Shown here one piece after another: positions 53,740 to 62,208 of a stretch of 64,000 nt of DNA (positions are counted from its first letter, which is position 1; each line of letters begins with the position of its first letter). The position numbers were made by a program, and so were the translations under genes. The notes under the pieces were generated by a model, which worked only from the letters and a program-made list of their open reading frames with translations, ran no database searches and was not told where the DNA came from. Where the stretch lies: the NCBI RefSeq assembly GCF_036195045.1, contig NZ_CP108100.1, positions 1,488,001 through 1,552,000 on the forward strand, in the 5' to 3' direction. Source of the stretch: Streptomyces sp. NBC_00236 (lineage in GTDB: Bacteria; Actinomycetota; Actinomycetes; Streptomycetales; Streptomycetaceae).

Positions 53740-55365
53740 GTGGAGACCCGAGGCGGCATCACCGTGCAGCGTGCCCTTGAGCTGCCGGGGCTGCGCAGCG
53801 GACTCCCCGAGGTGGTGACCGGCGCCGAGCGGCTGGGCCGCACCGTGCGCTGGGTGCACGCGGGCGAGGTCCCCAACATCGCGTCGCTGCTCAAGGGCGG
53901 TGAGCTGCTCCTCACCACCGGTCTGGGGCTCGGCACCCGCCCCGCCGAGCAGCGCGCGTTCGTCCGCCGGCTCGCCGACCGCGGCATCGCCGCGCTCGTG
54001 GTGGAGCTCGGTCCGCGGTTCAGCAGGCTGCCGTCGTCGATCGTGGACGCCGCCCGCGCGGCCGGGCTGCCGCTGGTCCAGCTGCACCGCGAGGTGCCGT
54101 TCGTGACGGTGACGGAGGAGATCCACACCGAGATCGTCAACGGCCACTACGCGCTCCTCCAGCAGGCCGAGGAGGTCCACCGGCGCTGTACGCAGGCGCT
54201 GCTCGGTGGCGGCGGGGTACCCCAGGTGCTCGGCATCCTGGCGGATTTCACGGCCAATCCGGTCTTCCTGGAGACGGCGGACGGCCAGCTGCTGTACGCG
54301 GCCGGCACCGAGTCGGGCCCCGTCTCCGCCGATCCGCTGCAGGTGTGGGACGGGATGCGCGGCGACCGTGCGGCCCGCGAGTCGCCGCCCGTCGGCGCGG
54401 TGCTGGTGGATGTGCCGGGCGGCGGTCCGGGGACCGGTTCGGTGCGGGCCAGGCTGGTCCTGCTGGCGGTGGACGGGCCGTTGGTGCCGGTGCACCGGAT
54501 GGCGGCGGAGCGGGCGGCGGGCATCCTCGCGGTGGTGCTGATGCAGGCCCGTCAGGAGGAGGAGCTCGCGGCACGCGGCCGGGGCGACTTCCTCACCGAT
54601 CTCGCGGAGGGCCGCATCGCGCCCGAGGACGCGCCGGCGCAGGCCCGCGTGCTGGGCTTCAGGCCGGGCGAGACGCCGCTGCTGCCCGTGGTGATGCGGC
54701 TGGCTCCGGAGCTCTCGCCCTCCGGCAACTGGGCCCTGCTGGCGCGCGCGGTCCTGGAGGAGCTGTCCTCGGTCGGTGTGCCGGTGCTGCTCGGCGTGCG
54801 GCCGGTGGAGGGCCGGGTGCCGCTGCTGCTGGGGCTGCGCACGGAGACGGAACGTACGGCGGTGGCCGACCGGGTCGCCGCGGCGCTGCGGGCGGGGGTG
54901 GAACGGGCCGGTCTGGAGCGGGCGGGTTCCCATCCTCCCGTGGTGGTGGTCGGGGTGGCGGGCGGCTGGGCGGTGGCCGGGGCGGGGTTGCGGCACGCGG
55001 CGGAGACCGCCACGGCGGCGCAGGGGCTCGGCGACCGGCCCTGGTACGACGCCCGGAGGCTCGACATCGATCTGCTGCTGTGGCGGCTGCGGGACCATCC
55101 GGACCTGGCGGCGTTCGTCGAGCGGGCGATCGGCCCGCTGCGCGATCACGACCGCACCTCGCGCCCGCCGCTGCTGCCCACGCTGGAGACGTATCTGGCC
55201 CATGCGGGCCGCAAGGCGGAGACGGCACGTGAACTGCATCTGAACCGTCAGACGCTGTACAACCGGCTGGCCCGCATCGGTGAGCTGCTCGGCACCGATC
55301 TCGACGACCCGCAGGCCGTCCTGGCGCTGAGCCTGGCCCTGCGCGCCCGCCGCCACGCGACGTGA
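53740..55365 (+). CDS. PucR-family transcriptional regulator
   Basis: 541 residues. The N-terminal PucR domain (VQRALELPGLRSGLPEVVTGAERLGRTVRWVHAGEVPNIASLLKGGELLLTTG) is followed by a GGDEF-like/sensory middle and a C-terminal PucR-type HTH: LLPTLETYLAHAGRKAETARELHLNRQTLYNRLARIGELLG. Such proteins activate purine catabolism or other nitrogen pathways. GTG at 53740 has GCGAGG upstream; GTG at 53764 is an alternative. No catabolic operon is adjacent, so its target is unknown. The divergent sulfurtransferase gene could be a target. Confidence 0.9.
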   Translation: METRGGITVQRALELPGLRSGLPEVVTGAERLGRTVRWVHAGEVPNIASLLKGGELLLTTGLGLGTRPAEQRAFVRRLADRGIAALVVELGPRFSRLPSSIVDAARAAGLPLVQLHREVPFVTVTEEIHTEIVNGHYALLQQAEEVHRRCTQALLGGGGVPQVLGILADFTANPVFLETADGQLLYAAGTESGPVSADPLQVWDGMRGDRAARESPPVGAVLVDVPGGGPGTGSVRARLVLLAVDGPLVPVHRMAAERAAGILAVVLMQARQEEELAARGRGDFLTDLAEGRIAPEDAPAQARVLGFRPGETPLLPVVMRLAPELSPSGNWALLARAVLEELSSVGVPVLLGVRPVEGRVPLLLGLRTETERTAVADRVAAALRAGVERAGLERAGSHPPVVVVGVAGGWAVAGAGLRHAAETATAAQGLGDRPWYDARRLDIDLLLWRLRDHPDLAAFVERAIGPLRDHDRTSRPPLLPTLETYLAHAGRKAETARELHLNRQTLYNRLARIGELLGTDLDDPQAVLALSLALRARRHAT

Positions 55366-55374
55366 CCGACGCCG

Positions 55375-56469
55375 TCAGCGCCGGACCGCCGCCAGCGGCT
55401 GCGCCAACTCGTCGTACACGCTGAGCACTTGGGCGATCGTGTCGTCCTCGGTCGGCCAACTCGCCGCCTGCCGGAGCCCGGCGGCCGCCATCCGGTCCCG
55501 TTCCGTCGGATCGCCGAGCAGGCGGGCCACGGCCCGGGCGAGCGCCTCCGCGTTCGCGTACGGCACGAGTTCCGCCGCGTCGCCCACGAGTTCGGGCACA
55601 CCGCCGACAGCGGTGGCGACCAGCGGCACACCGATCCGCAACGCCTCCTGGGCCAGCAGCGACCGCGCCTCCCAACGGCTGGACAGCACGACCAGGTCGG
55701 CAGCGGCCAGGAGTTCGGGAACGTCGGTGCGGCTGCCGATCAGCGAGACGGGCAGGTCCTCCGCCTTGATCCGCCGCCGCAGCGCGGCCCGCTCCCGCCC
55801 TTCGCCCGCGATGACCAGCAGGGGGACGGGGTCGAGCCGCCGCCACATCCGTGCCGCGTCGAGCAGCGTGCCGAACCCGTGACGCGGCACGAGGCTGCCC
55901 ACCGCCATGATCAACGGCCGCTCCACCGCCCCGAGTTCGGCGCGCACCTTTCCGTCGGGCGCGGGCACGGGAAGCCGCGGCAGGGGCACGGCGACGGGCG
56001 CGAGACGGGCGTCGCGCGCACCCCGGCGCCGGGCCCGGTCGACCAGGTCCGACGACGCGCCGAGCACCACCGCCGCCGAGCGGGCGGCTCTCCGCTCCAG
56101 CAGACGGACCAGCCGGCGGCGCGCGCCCTCGGCGTGGGTCCTGGTGTGCCAGGTGACGACGAGCGGTACCTGCCGGCCGCCCAGCGCCAGGGCGGCCCGG
56201 ACGGCGGCGTGCAGTCCGTGTGCGTGCACGACGTCGGCACCCGCGCAGGCGGCCCGCAGTGCGGCGACCGCGGCGGGGTCACTGCGCCGCGGCACGGGCG
56301 TGAACCGGGCGCCCGTGACGGAGAATTCGTAGGAACGGTCCAGTCCGGCCGGAGCGCAGACGGTGACCTGCACGCCTCGCGCGACAAGTCCGGCGGCCAG
56401 CGAAGCGACATGGGCACTGCTGCCCGCACTGCCGCCGCCCAGCACTTGGACCGTACGCAGCTGTGACAC
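55375..56469 (-). CDS. Glycosyltransferase family 4 protein
   Basis: A 364-residue GT-B enzyme. The N-lobe begins VQVLGGGSAGSSAHVASLAAGLVARGVQVTV, with DVVHAHGLHAAVRAALAL; the C-lobe has MAVGSLVPRHGFGTLLDA and the nucleotide-binding ExxxxxxxE in SRWEARSLLAQEALRIGVPLVATAVGGVPELV. It would use a nucleotide sugar on an unknown acceptor. GTG at 56469 follows GGGAG by 9 bases. It lies downstream of recN and a 230-base repeat block on the same strand, so it probably has its own promoter. It ends 9 bases from the PucR stop. Confidence 0.9.
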   Translation of the reverse strand: MSQLRTVQVLGGGSAGSSAHVASLAAGLVARGVQVTVCAPAGLDRSYEFSVTGARFTPVPRRSDPAAVAALRAACAGADVVHAHGLHAAVRAALALGGRQVPLVVTWHTRTHAEGARRRLVRLLERRAARSAAVVLGASSDLVDRARRRGARDARLAPVAVPLPRLPVPAPDGKVRAELGAVERPLIMAVGSLVPRHGFGTLLDAARMWRRLDPVPLLVIAGEGRERAALRRRIKAEDLPVSLIGSRTDVPELLAAADLVVLSSRWEARSLLAQEALRIGVPLVATAVGGVPELVGDAAELVPYANAEALARAVARLLGDPTERDRMAAAGLRQAASWPTEDDTIAQVLSVYDELAQPLAAVRR

Positions 56470-56679
56470 GTTGAATGGCTCCCGGGGCTCCCGATGCGGG
56501 CGTGACGGCCTCACCCGCGGCCGTACGTACACCGCCAAGGATGCCAGTCCGTACGCACGTTCCGGCACGACCGAACCCGTACGCCGGTGCGCACCGCGAC
56601 AAACCGGGCGCGGCACACCACCCGCACGGGTGAAATCCGCAGGAATCCGGACGCCGGGATCCCACCCGTACGGACCCCT

Positions 56680-56930
56680 GTCCATCGGCCCGCGCGTGGC
56701 TCCCCTCGACCCGCGCGTGCTCCCGTCCGTCGGCCTGCGCGTGGCTCCCCTCGACCCGCGCGTGGCTCCCGTGCGTCGCGGTCATCCCCCTGTCCATCGG
56801 CCCGCGCGTGGCTCCCCTCAACCCGCGCGTGGCTCCAGTCAGCCTCCGCGTGCCTCCCGTGCGTCGCGGTTGTCCGTCGGCCCGTGCCGTGGGCGCGGAA
56901 CCCCTATCCGTCGGCCCGCGCCGTGGCCAG
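56680..56930. repeat. Degenerate repeat block derived from the recN 3' end
   Basis: Seven to eight imperfect copies of a unit like CGGCCCGCGCGTGGCTCCC, spaced 20-45 bases apart, separated by variants such as CCCCTCGACCCGCGCGTG. Two longer duplications stand out: 56680-56722 against 56792-56836. The last copy, CGTCGGCCCGCGCCGTGGCC, is the 3' coding end of recN, so the array looks like expansion of the recN tail into the intergenic space. The rest of the interval 56470-56679 shows no gene. Confidence 0.75.
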
Positions 56931-58655
56931 CAGTTCCTCCGCGTGCGCCCGGGCCGTCTCGGAGTCCTCCTGGCCCGCGAGCATCCGCGACAGCTCCCGT
57001 ACCCGGTCCTCGCCCTCAAGGACCGTGACACCGCTCCTGGTCACCGAGCCGTCCACGGTCTTCTCGACCAGCAGCTGCCGGTCGGCGAACGCGGCGACCT
57101 GGGGCAGGTGGGTGACGACCACGACCTGGGCCGACCTGGCGAGCTTCGCGAGCCGGCGGCCGACCTCGACGGCCGCCTTGCCGCCGACGCCCGCGTCGAC
57201 CTCGTCGAAGAGATAGGTGGGTACGGGGTCGGAGCCGGCGAAGACCACCTCGACGGCGAGCATCACCCGGGACAGCTCACCGCCCGACGCGCCCTTGGCG
57301 ATCGGCCGGGGCTGGGCGCCGGGGTGCGGGGCCAGCAGGAGTTCGACCTCGTCGGCGCCGGACGGCCCGTAGGCCACGTTGCGGCCGCCGATCTCGATGC
57401 CGGAGGCCTCGTCCGCCGCCTCGGTCTGCCGGATGTCGAAGGAGACCCGGGCGTGCGGCATGGCGAGGGAGGCGAGTTCCGCGGTCACCGCTTCGGCGAA
57501 GAGCGCGGCGGCCTCCGTACGGGCGTCGGACAACGCCTGGCCGAGGCCGGAGAGTTCGGCGCGCAGCGCGTCCCGCTCCGCGGTCAGCTCGCCGATCCGG
57601 TCGTCGTCGCCCTCCAGCTCGGTCAGCCGGGCCACCCCGTCCTCGGCCCAGGCCAGCACGGCGGCGATGTCCACGCCGTACTTGCGGGTGAGACCGGTGA
57701 GCGCGGCCCGGCGCTCCTCGACCGCGGCGAGCCGCAGCGGATCGGAGTCCAGCTGGTCCGCGTACCCGGACAGTTCGCCCGCGACGTCGGCGAGCAGGAT
57801 GGAGATCTCACCGACCCGGTCGGCGAGTGCGGCGAGCGCCGGATCGTGGGCGCGCACCCCGTCCAGCGCCTGCCGGGCGGCCGCGACGACGGTCGTCGCG
57901 TCGACGGCCTCCTGGTCCTCGGGGTTGCCCGCCAGCGCGGTGTGCGCGAGTGCGGCGGCGGAGGCGAGCGCGTCGGCATGGCCGAGGCGCTGCGCCTCGG
58001 CGGCCAGCTCGGTGTCCTCGCCGGGCAGCGGTTCGACCGCGGCGATCTCGTTCAGCCCGAAGCGCAGCAGATCGGCTTCCTGGGCCCGCTCACGGGCGCG
58101 CGTGGTCAGCTCGTCGAGCTCACCCGCGACCTCGCGCAGCCTCCGGTAGGCCGCCGCGTACTTGGCGTGGGGCACGGCGACGCCGTCGCCCGCGTACCGG
58201 TCCAGGGCCTGCCGCTGCCGGGCCGGCTTGAGCAGCCCCTGCTGGTCGGTCTGGCCGTGCACGGCGACGAGTTCGTCGGCGAGCTCGGCCAGCACTCCCA
58301 CCGGCACGGATCTGCCGCCGAGATGGGCCCGGGAGCGCCCTTCCGCGGAAACGGTACGGCTGATGAGCAGCGCACCGTCCTCGATCTCGGCCCCGGCCTC
58401 CTCGGCCCGCAGCGCCGCCGCATCGCCCTCGGCCACCGTGATCCGGCCCTCGACGACTGCGGCCTTGGCGCCGATCCGCACCAGGGCGGGATCGGCGCGT
58501 CCGCCGAGCAGCAGCCCCAGGCTGGTGACGACCATGGTCTTGCCCGCGCCGGTCTCACCGGTCACCGCGGTGAAACCGGGTGACAGCTCCACCACCGCGT
58601 CGTCGATGACTCCGAGCGACCGTATCCGCATCTCCTCCAACACGCACATGACCAT
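56904..58655 (-). CDS. recN: DNA repair protein RecN
   Basis: A 583-residue SMC-like ATPase for double-strand break repair. Walker A is AVTGETGAGKTMVVTSLGLLLG; Walker B region is PTYLFDEVDAGVGGKAAVEVG, with signature GASGGELSRVMLAVEVVF. A coiled-coil middle runs about residues 160-400. The start is uncertain: the conserved part is VLEEMRIRSLGVIDDAVVELSPG; I give the ATG at 58655 (MVMCVLEEM), with 58667 and 58643 as alternatives. It follows NAD kinase and tlyA in the classic actinobacterial tlyA-ppnK-recN order. Confidence 0.94.
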   Translation of the reverse strand: MVMCVLEEMRIRSLGVIDDAVVELSPGFTAVTGETGAGKTMVVTSLGLLLGGRADPALVRIGAKAAVVEGRITVAEGDAAALRAEEAGAEIEDGALLISRTVSAEGRSRAHLGGRSVPVGVLAELADELVAVHGQTDQQGLLKPARQRQALDRYAGDGVAVPHAKYAAAYRRLREVAGELDELTTRARERAQEADLLRFGLNEIAAVEPLPGEDTELAAEAQRLGHADALASAAALAHTALAGNPEDQEAVDATTVVAAARQALDGVRAHDPALAALADRVGEISILLADVAGELSGYADQLDSDPLRLAAVEERRAALTGLTRKYGVDIAAVLAWAEDGVARLTELEGDDDRIGELTAERDALRAELSGLGQALSDARTEAAALFAEAVTAELASLAMPHARVSFDIRQTEAADEASGIEIGGRNVAYGPSGADEVELLLAPHPGAQPRPIAKGASGGELSRVMLAVEVVFAGSDPVPTYLFDEVDAGVGGKAAVEVGRRLAKLARSAQVVVVTHLPQVAAFADRQLLVEKTVDGSVTRSGVTVLEGEDRVRELSRMLAGQEDSETARAHAEELLATARADG

Positions 58656-58730
58656 ACGAGGTTTCATGGCCCGCGTGCACACGGGCCGCGGTCGGGGCGC
58701 CGGATCCACCGGTACGGGAACCCGCCGGGG

Positions 58731-59636
58731 TCAGTGCGGCGCGCCCCGCCACCCCGACACCGGCAGCGCGAACTTGGCCACCAGCCGGTCCGTGAACGAC
58801 GCCTGGTGCAGCCGTGCCAGCCGTACGGGCACGGCACCGCGCCGCACCTCGACGCGGGCGCCCGCGGGCAGTTCCACGGTCCTGCGCCCGTCGCACCACA
58901 GGACCCCGTGCGGGGTGTGGGGCTGGACCTCGACGGCGAGCACCGAGGTCGGCGAGGTCACCAACGGCTTGGCGAACAGCGCGTGGGCGCTGATCGGGAC
59001 CATCAGGAGCGCCTCGACCTCGGGCCACACGACGGGCCCGCCGGCCGAGAAGGCGTACGCGGTCGAACCGGTCGGCGTCGCGCACACGATGCCGTCGCAG
59101 CCGAATCCGGTCACCGGCCGGCCGTCGATCTCCAGCACGACCTCCAGCATCCGCTCGGGCGACACCTTCTGCACGGCCGCCTCGTTGAGCGCCCAGTCCG
59201 TGTGGACGATGTCGCCGTTGCTGTGCACGAGGACGTCGATCGTCATGCGCTCCTCGACGGTGTACGCCCGGGTGACGACCCGGTCGACGACCTTGTCGAG
59301 GTCGTCGCGCTCGGCCTCGGCGAGGAAGCCGACCCGCCCGAGGTTGACGCCGAGCATCGGGACGCCGGAGGCGCGCGAGAGCTCCGCGCCCCTCAGCAGC
59401 GTCCCGTCGCCGCCGAGCACGATCAGGAGCTCACAGCCGTTCACCGCCTCGGGCGAGGCGTCGGTCACGGTCTCCACGGACGACGGCAGCGGCAGATCGG
59501 CCGCCTCCATCGCCAGGACCCGCACGCCCAGGCCGCTGCGGAGCAGCCCCTGGACGACGAGTTCGGCGCTGCGGATCGCGGCCGGCCGGCCGGTGTGCGC
59601 CAAGAGAAATACTGTTCGTGCCGCATTCGTCGTCAA
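58731..59636 (-). CDS. nadK: NAD kinase
   Basis: A 301-residue ATP-NAD kinase making NADP. The GGDG motif is in LLIVLGGDGTLLRGAEL; NLGRVGFLAEAERDDLDKVV and the TPTGSTAYAFSAGGP loop are diagnostic. The start is a rare TTG at 59636 with GGAGGGG 8 bases upstream, overlapping the tlyA stop as TTGA. It is co-translated with tlyA and followed by recN after 75 bases. This is the second NAD-related gene group in the window. Confidence 0.96.
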   Translation of the reverse strand: MTTNAARTVFLLAHTGRPAAIRSAELVVQGLLRSGLGVRVLAMEAADLPLPSSVETVTDASPEAVNGCELLIVLGGDGTLLRGAELSRASGVPMLGVNLGRVGFLAEAERDDLDKVVDRVVTRAYTVEERMTIDVLVHSNGDIVHTDWALNEAAVQKVSPERMLEVVLEIDGRPVTGFGCDGIVCATPTGSTAYAFSAGGPVVWPEVEALLMVPISAHALFAKPLVTSPTSVLAVEVQPHTPHGVLWCDGRRTVELPAGARVEVRRGAVPVRLARLHQASFTDRLVAKFALPVSGWRGAPH

Positions 59637-60448
59637 CGAGGCCCCTCCGCCACTGCACGGTCGACATCTGCGGGATCCAGCTCCGGTGCTCCGGCCCGCA
59701 GCCACAGAAAGTACTCGACGTTCCCCGAAGGTCCGGGCAACGGGCTGGCCGTCACGCCTCGGACCCCCAGGCCCAGCGCCCACGCCCGGCGGGCCACCTC
59801 CCGTACCGCTTCGGCGCGCAGCTCGGGGCTGCGCACCACACCGCCGCTGCCGAGGCGCTCCTTGCCGACCTCGAACTGCGGCTTGACCATGAGGACCAGG
59901 TCCGCGTCGGGGGCGGCGCAGCGCGCCAGGGCGGGCAGCACGAGACCGAGCGGGATGAACGACAGATCGCCCACCACCAGGTCCACCGCCTCGCCGTCGA
60001 TCGCCTCAAGGGTCAGTTCCCGCACGTTGGTACGGTCCTTGACGGTGACGCGTTCATCGGACTGGAGCGACCAGGCGAGCTGCCCGTATCCGACGTCCAC
60101 GGCGAGAACGCGGGACGCTCCGGCGCGCAGCAGCACATCGGTGAACCCCCCGGTCGACGCCCCGGCGTCCAGCGCCCGCCGCCCCTCCACCTTCAGCCCG
60201 AGGGGGACGAAGGCGGCGAGGGCGCCCGCCAGCTTGTGGCCGCCGCGAGAGACGTACTCGGGGTCGCTGTCGTCCTTGGTGACGACGAGGGCGGCGCTCG
60301 TCTCGACCTGGGTGGCCGGTTTGGTCGCGGTGTTGCCGCCGACGGTCACCCGTCCTGCGGCGATCAGCTGGCTCGCGTGCTCGCGTGAGCGGGCGAGCTT
60401 TCGGCGTACCAGCTCGGCGTCGAGGCGGCGACGGGCCACTCCTGCCAC
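59633..60448 (-). CDS. tlyA: TlyA-family rRNA 2'-O-methyltransferase
   Basis: 271 residues. The S4 RNA-binding domain is RRLDAELVRRKLARSREHASQLIAAGRVTVGG, followed by an FtsJ-type methyltransferase with RALDAGASTGGFTDVLLRAGASRVLAVDVGYGQL and VVGDLSFIPLGLVLP. Actinobacterial TlyA methylates 16S and 23S rRNA (C1409/C1920) and makes cells capreomycin sensitive. GTG at 60448 has AGGAGC 10 bases upstream; the stop of the preceding small gene is 7 bases away. Confidence 0.95.
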   Translation of the reverse strand: MAGVARRRLDAELVRRKLARSREHASQLIAAGRVTVGGNTATKPATQVETSAALVVTKDDSDPEYVSRGGHKLAGALAAFVPLGLKVEGRRALDAGASTGGFTDVLLRAGASRVLAVDVGYGQLAWSLQSDERVTVKDRTNVRELTLEAIDGEAVDLVVGDLSFIPLGLVLPALARCAAPDADLVLMVKPQFEVGKERLGSGGVVRSPELRAEAVREVARRAWALGLGVRGVTASPLPGPSGNVEYFLWLRAGAPELDPADVDRAVAEGPR

Positions 60449-60455
60449 GTTCGGT

Positions 60456-60794
60456 TCAGCTCCTGTTGTCGTACGGGGGTGTCGGTCTGTTGTACGGGGG
60501 CGTCGGTGCGGGTGCGGGCCTGGCGTCGAGTGCGGTCAGCTCCTCGCGCAGGCCACGGTGTACATCCTCGTACACCTCGATGTGTCCGTCCGCCGCGAGG
60601 TGGTCCGCATCGGCCAGCCGCTCCAGGTGCGCGTCCACGTCCGCGTTTCCCGTGGGCGTGCGTACGACACCGAGCGGTGCCGGGCCGGCAGGCTCGTGCG
60701 ACACCGCGGGGGGCGGCTCCTGCGGCACGTCCTGCGGGATCTCCCCAGGTGCGGTTGCGGCGGCCGTGTCGGGCCCCGGCATCGAGTCGCTCAT
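60456..60794 (-). CDS. Small conserved protein upstream of tlyA
   Basis: 112 residues. The first half is Pro/Ala/Glu-rich and disordered. The conserved-looking part is GNADVDAHLERLADADHLAADGHIEVYEDVHRGLREELTALDA, two helices. It is of the small actinobacterial proteins found before tlyA, with no known function. The ATG at 60794 has no ribosome site; TAGCGT 7 bases upstream suggests a leaderless transcript. It precedes tlyA by 7 bases, so the operon probably starts here. Confidence 0.78.
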   Translation of the reverse strand: MSDSMPGPDTAAATAPGEIPQDVPQEPPPAVSHEPAGPAPLGVVRTPTGNADVDAHLERLADADHLAADGHIEVYEDVHRGLREELTALDARPAPAPTPPYNRPTPPYDNRS

Positions 60795-60837
60795 GCGGGA
60801 AACGCTACCCCGAAGGGCTGCGGTACCGTCGGTCACG

Positions 60838-61185
60838 ATGGCGACCATGGCGGAGTGCCGCAGCGCACTCGACAGACTTTCCGACAACCTCGCGGGGGCC
60901 GACGGCGATGTGCGCGGCGCGGCGGCGCTGGACCGTTCGCTCAGCTGCCACATCAAGGACCTCGGCATCACGTTCACCGGACGCCTTGCCGACGGCCGGA
61001 TCCAGGTCCTGGACACGGTCGAGGGGCCGCCCCGGGAGAAGGCGGAGATCCGGCTCGCGATGACCGGGGACGATCTGGTGGCGATGGTGGACGGCGAGCT
61101 GAACTTCGCCAAGGCGTGGGGTTCGGGCCGGGTCCGCCTGGAGGCGGGCTTCCGCGACCTGCTGAAGCTGAGATCGCTGCTGTGA
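60838..61185 (+). CDS. SCP2 sterol-binding domain protein
   Basis: A 115-residue single-domain protein. Segments LSCHIKDLGITFTGRLADGRIQVL, EIRLAMTGDDLVAMVDGELNFAKAWGSGRVRLEAGFRDLLKLRSLL match the SCP2 lipid-binding fold, which has a hydrophobic tunnel for lipids. The ATG at 60838 has no ribosome site; TACCGT lies 9 bases upstream, so a leaderless mRNA is plausible. It is divergent from the tlyA operon, with only 43 bases between the starts. Confidence 0.88.
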   Translation: MATMAECRSALDRLSDNLAGADGDVRGAAALDRSLSCHIKDLGITFTGRLADGRIQVLDTVEGPPREKAEIRLAMTGDDLVAMVDGELNFAKAWGSGRVRLEAGFRDLLKLRSLL

Positions 61186-61219
61186 CTGCGTCAGGAAGTG
61201 CATCGGACCAGGCAGAACC

Positions 61220-61292
61220 AAGCCCGTCCGGCGATTGAGGACAGAGCGTGGCCTCAGCAAGCCCGTCCGGCGATTGAGGACAGAGCGTGGCC
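61220..61292. repeat. Two tandem copies of the 34-bp AGCCCGTCCGGCGATTGAGG-type repeat
   Basis: Two identical 34-base copies at 61220-61253 and 61259-61292 (39-base period), each containing AGCCCGTCCGGCGATTGAGG and ending ACAGAGCGTGGCC. I recall this core as a recurrent intergenic sequence in Streptomyces genomes. It sits between the SCP2 and siderophore ATPase genes' 3' ends. No internal hairpin is strong, so it is not an obvious terminator. Confidence 0.85.
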
Positions 61293-61297
61293 GCAGG

Positions 61298-62120
61298 TCA
61301 CGCGCCCCCGGCCACCGCTCCCGCGACCCGCGCACCGCGCTTCCGCGCCGCGGGAATCACCAGCGGCGTCCCCGTCTCCGGATCGGAGATCACCTGGCAC
61401 CGGAGCCCGAACACCCGCTCCACGAGCTCCGCGGTGACGATCTCCCCGGGCGCGCCCTCCGCGATGATCTCGCCCTCCCGCATGGCGATGAGGTGGGTGG
61501 CGTACCGCGCGGCATGGTTCAGATCGTGCAGGACCGCCACCAGGGTGCGCCCCTGCGTCTCGTGCAGTTCCGCGCACAGGTCGAGCACGTCGATCTGGTG
61601 CTGGATGTCGAGGTACGTCGTCGGCTCGTCGAGCAGCAGCAGCGGCGTCTGCTGCGCCAGTGCCATCGCGATCCAGACCCGCTGACGCTGGCCTCCGGAC
61701 AATTCATCGACATAGCGATCACCCAGCGCACCGATCCCGGTCGACGCCATCGATTCCTCGACAATGCGTTCGTCCTCGGGTGACCACTGCCGCAGCAGCC
61801 CCTGGTGCGGGTAACGACCCCGGGCGACGAGATCCGCCACCGTGATGCCCTCCGGGGCGATGGAGGACTGGGGCAGCAGGCCCAGCGTCCTGGCCACCTT
61901 CTTCGCGGGCAGGCTGTGGATCGTCTCCCCGTCCAGCAGCACCCGGCCGCCGGTCGGCTTCAGCATCCGGGAGAGCGCCCGCAGCAAGGTCGACTTCCCG
62001 CAGGCGTTGGGTCCGACGATCACGGTGAACGAGTGGTCGGGGATCTCGACCGAGAGGTTCTCCGCGATGACCCGCTGGTCGTAGCCGAGGGTCACCGAGT
62101 CGGCGGTGAGGCGCTGCATC
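61298..62120 (-). CDS. Ferric-siderophore ABC transporter ATP-binding protein (FepC-like)
   Basis: A 273-residue cytosolic ATPase. Walker A VGPNACGKSTLLRAL, Q-loop GLLPQSSIAPEGITVADLVARGRYPHQGLL (the RGRYPH segment is typical of iron-siderophore importers), signature LSGGQRQRVWIAMAL, Walker B LLLLDEPTTYLD and switch VLHDLNHA are present. ATG at 62120 lies 7 bases after GGAG; 62126 is too close to it. It follows the two permease genes on the same strand and completes a FepCDG-type importer, the binding protein being outside the window. Confidence 0.94.
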
Positions 62121-62208
62121 GTCATACTCCGGAGGTGGGTCGGATCGGTGGGGGAATGGGGTGCGGGACCGGTACCGGCCGCCCGCGCCGTACCCCGTGC
62201 GCGGGCCT

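Noticed and set aside
53740..55356. 539-codon minus-strand frame opposite the PucR gene
   Set aside because: Shadow of the PucR reading frame; Gln/Arg/Pro-rich translation without family.
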